The position numbers were made by a program, and so were the translations under genes. The notes beneath the pieces were generated by a model. It was not told the origin of the DNA and did no database searches. It saw nothing but the letters and a program-made list of their open reading frames with translations. A stretch of 6,288 bases of DNA, taken from DATKMG01 sp035541995 (GTDB lineage: Bacteria > Acidobacteriota > Terriglobia > Versatilivoradales > Versatilivoraceae). Below are positions 5,976 through 6,288 of this stretch, piece after piece (positions within the stretch are counted from its first letter, which is position 1; every line of letters begins with the position of its first letter). The stretch spans positions 1-6,288 of the forward strand of contig DATKMG010000416.1 in NCBI GenBank assembly GCA_035541995.1. Direction: 5' to 3'.

Positions 5976-6288
5976 TTGAATTCCACAGTGAAGACACTGC
6001 TTTTTTGGGTGGTCCTGATTCTGGCTGCTGTGCTGCTTTGGCAAGTTGTTCAACGGACCCAGACTCCAAAGGAGCAGGAACTTACTTTCTCTGATTTCAT
6101 GAACGAAGTAGACAAGGCCAACGTCGCCAAGGTCGAAATCATGGGTAGCGACGTCAAGGGTCAATTGAAGAATCAAGCCATCTTCAAAACTACGGTTCCC
6201 AACTACCCTGATTTTGTCAAGATCCTCAGGGAGAAGAACGTGTCCATCACGGTGAAGGAACCTAGCCAAAGTCCCTGGCTTGCTGCAT
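5976..6288 (+). CDS. ftsH: ATP-dependent zinc metalloprotease FtsH (N-terminal part)
   Basis: FtsH is the membrane-anchored hexameric AAA+ zinc protease that degrades misfolded membrane proteins and selected cytosolic regulators. The window holds the first 104 codons. Starting from TTG, the protein begins Met-Asn-Ser-Thr-Val-Lys-Thr, has one membrane helix at about residues 8-25 (LLFWVVLILAAVLLWQVV), then a periplasmic FtsH-extracellular domain. That domain carries the family hallmarks LTFSDFMNEVD (36-46), AKVEIMGSDVKG (51-62), and a later FVKILREKNVSITV (80-93) before the frame runs off the window edge. The second membrane helix, the AAA+ module and the HEXXH site would lie beyond the end, so they cannot be checked here. 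The gene starts 22 bases after the hpt-family stop in the conserved tilS-hpt-ftsH order. No terminator is seen in the gap, so it is probably cotranscribed. A GTG at 5988 is a less likely start because it lacks the strong ribosome binding site spacing. Confidence 0.93.
   Translation, partial: MNSTVKTLLFWVVLILAAVLLWQVVQRTQTPKEQELTFSDFMNEVDKANVAKVEIMGSDVKGQLKNQAIFKTTVPNYPDFVKILREKNVSITVKEPSQSPWLAA

Noticed and set aside
5793..6269. Open frame of 158 codons on the minus strand across the end of the hpt-family gene and the start of ftsH
   Set aside because: It lies opposite two clearly recognisable genes, reads across their junction, and its translation has no family resemblance.

Overview
The window is ordinary bacterial chromosome. 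It carries two divergent transcription units that read away from a 140-base intergenic region (2184-2323). No rRNA, tRNA, CRISPR array, insertion sequence or prophage gene is visible. The organism looks like a Gram-negative-type bacterium that makes Gln-tRNA(Gln) and/or Asn-tRNA(Asn) by amidotransfer. The N-terminus of FtsH, the sequence style of GatB and the layout of the small exported coiled-coil protein resemble Acidobacteriota or Aminicenantes-like genomes, while the DUF6178-like protein is best known from deltaproteobacterial lineages. This placement is from memory of sequence style and is only moderately secure.

Left unit, minus strand: an exported coiled-coil protein of unknown function (2183 to 1479) overlaps gatB (1491 to 19), which encodes subunit B of the Asp-tRNA(Asn)/Glu-tRNA(Gln) amidotransferase. 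A further gene may begin at position 14 and run out of the window. A candidate promoter lies at 2232-2204.

Right unit, plus strand: a DUF6178-like protein (2324-4033), tilS (4023-5423, tRNA(Ile)-lysidine synthetase), an hpt-family phosphoribosyltransferase homologue (5420-5953) and the start of ftsH (5976 to the window edge, membrane AAA+ protease). The first three genes overlap by 11 and 4 bases and ftsH follows after 22 bases, so this is very probably one operon. The order tilS-hpt-ftsH is an old, widely conserved arrangement.

Functionally, GatB and TilS both protect decoding accuracy, through amidated tRNA and through lysidine at the wobble position of tRNA(Ile). FtsH handles membrane protein quality control.

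The most interesting object is the hpt-family protein. It keeps the fold, the ribose-5-phosphate loop, the purine-contacting lysine and the C-terminal signature of hypoxanthine-guanine phosphoribosyltransferases. However, nearly every residue that binds pyrophosphate or magnesium is replaced: the LKG motif reads LED, the acidic ED pair reads GG, the late metal-binding Asp is Ala, and the Ser-Tyr loop is missing. It looks like a non-catalytic or re-purposed HPRT kept in its ancestral place beside tilS and ftsH.
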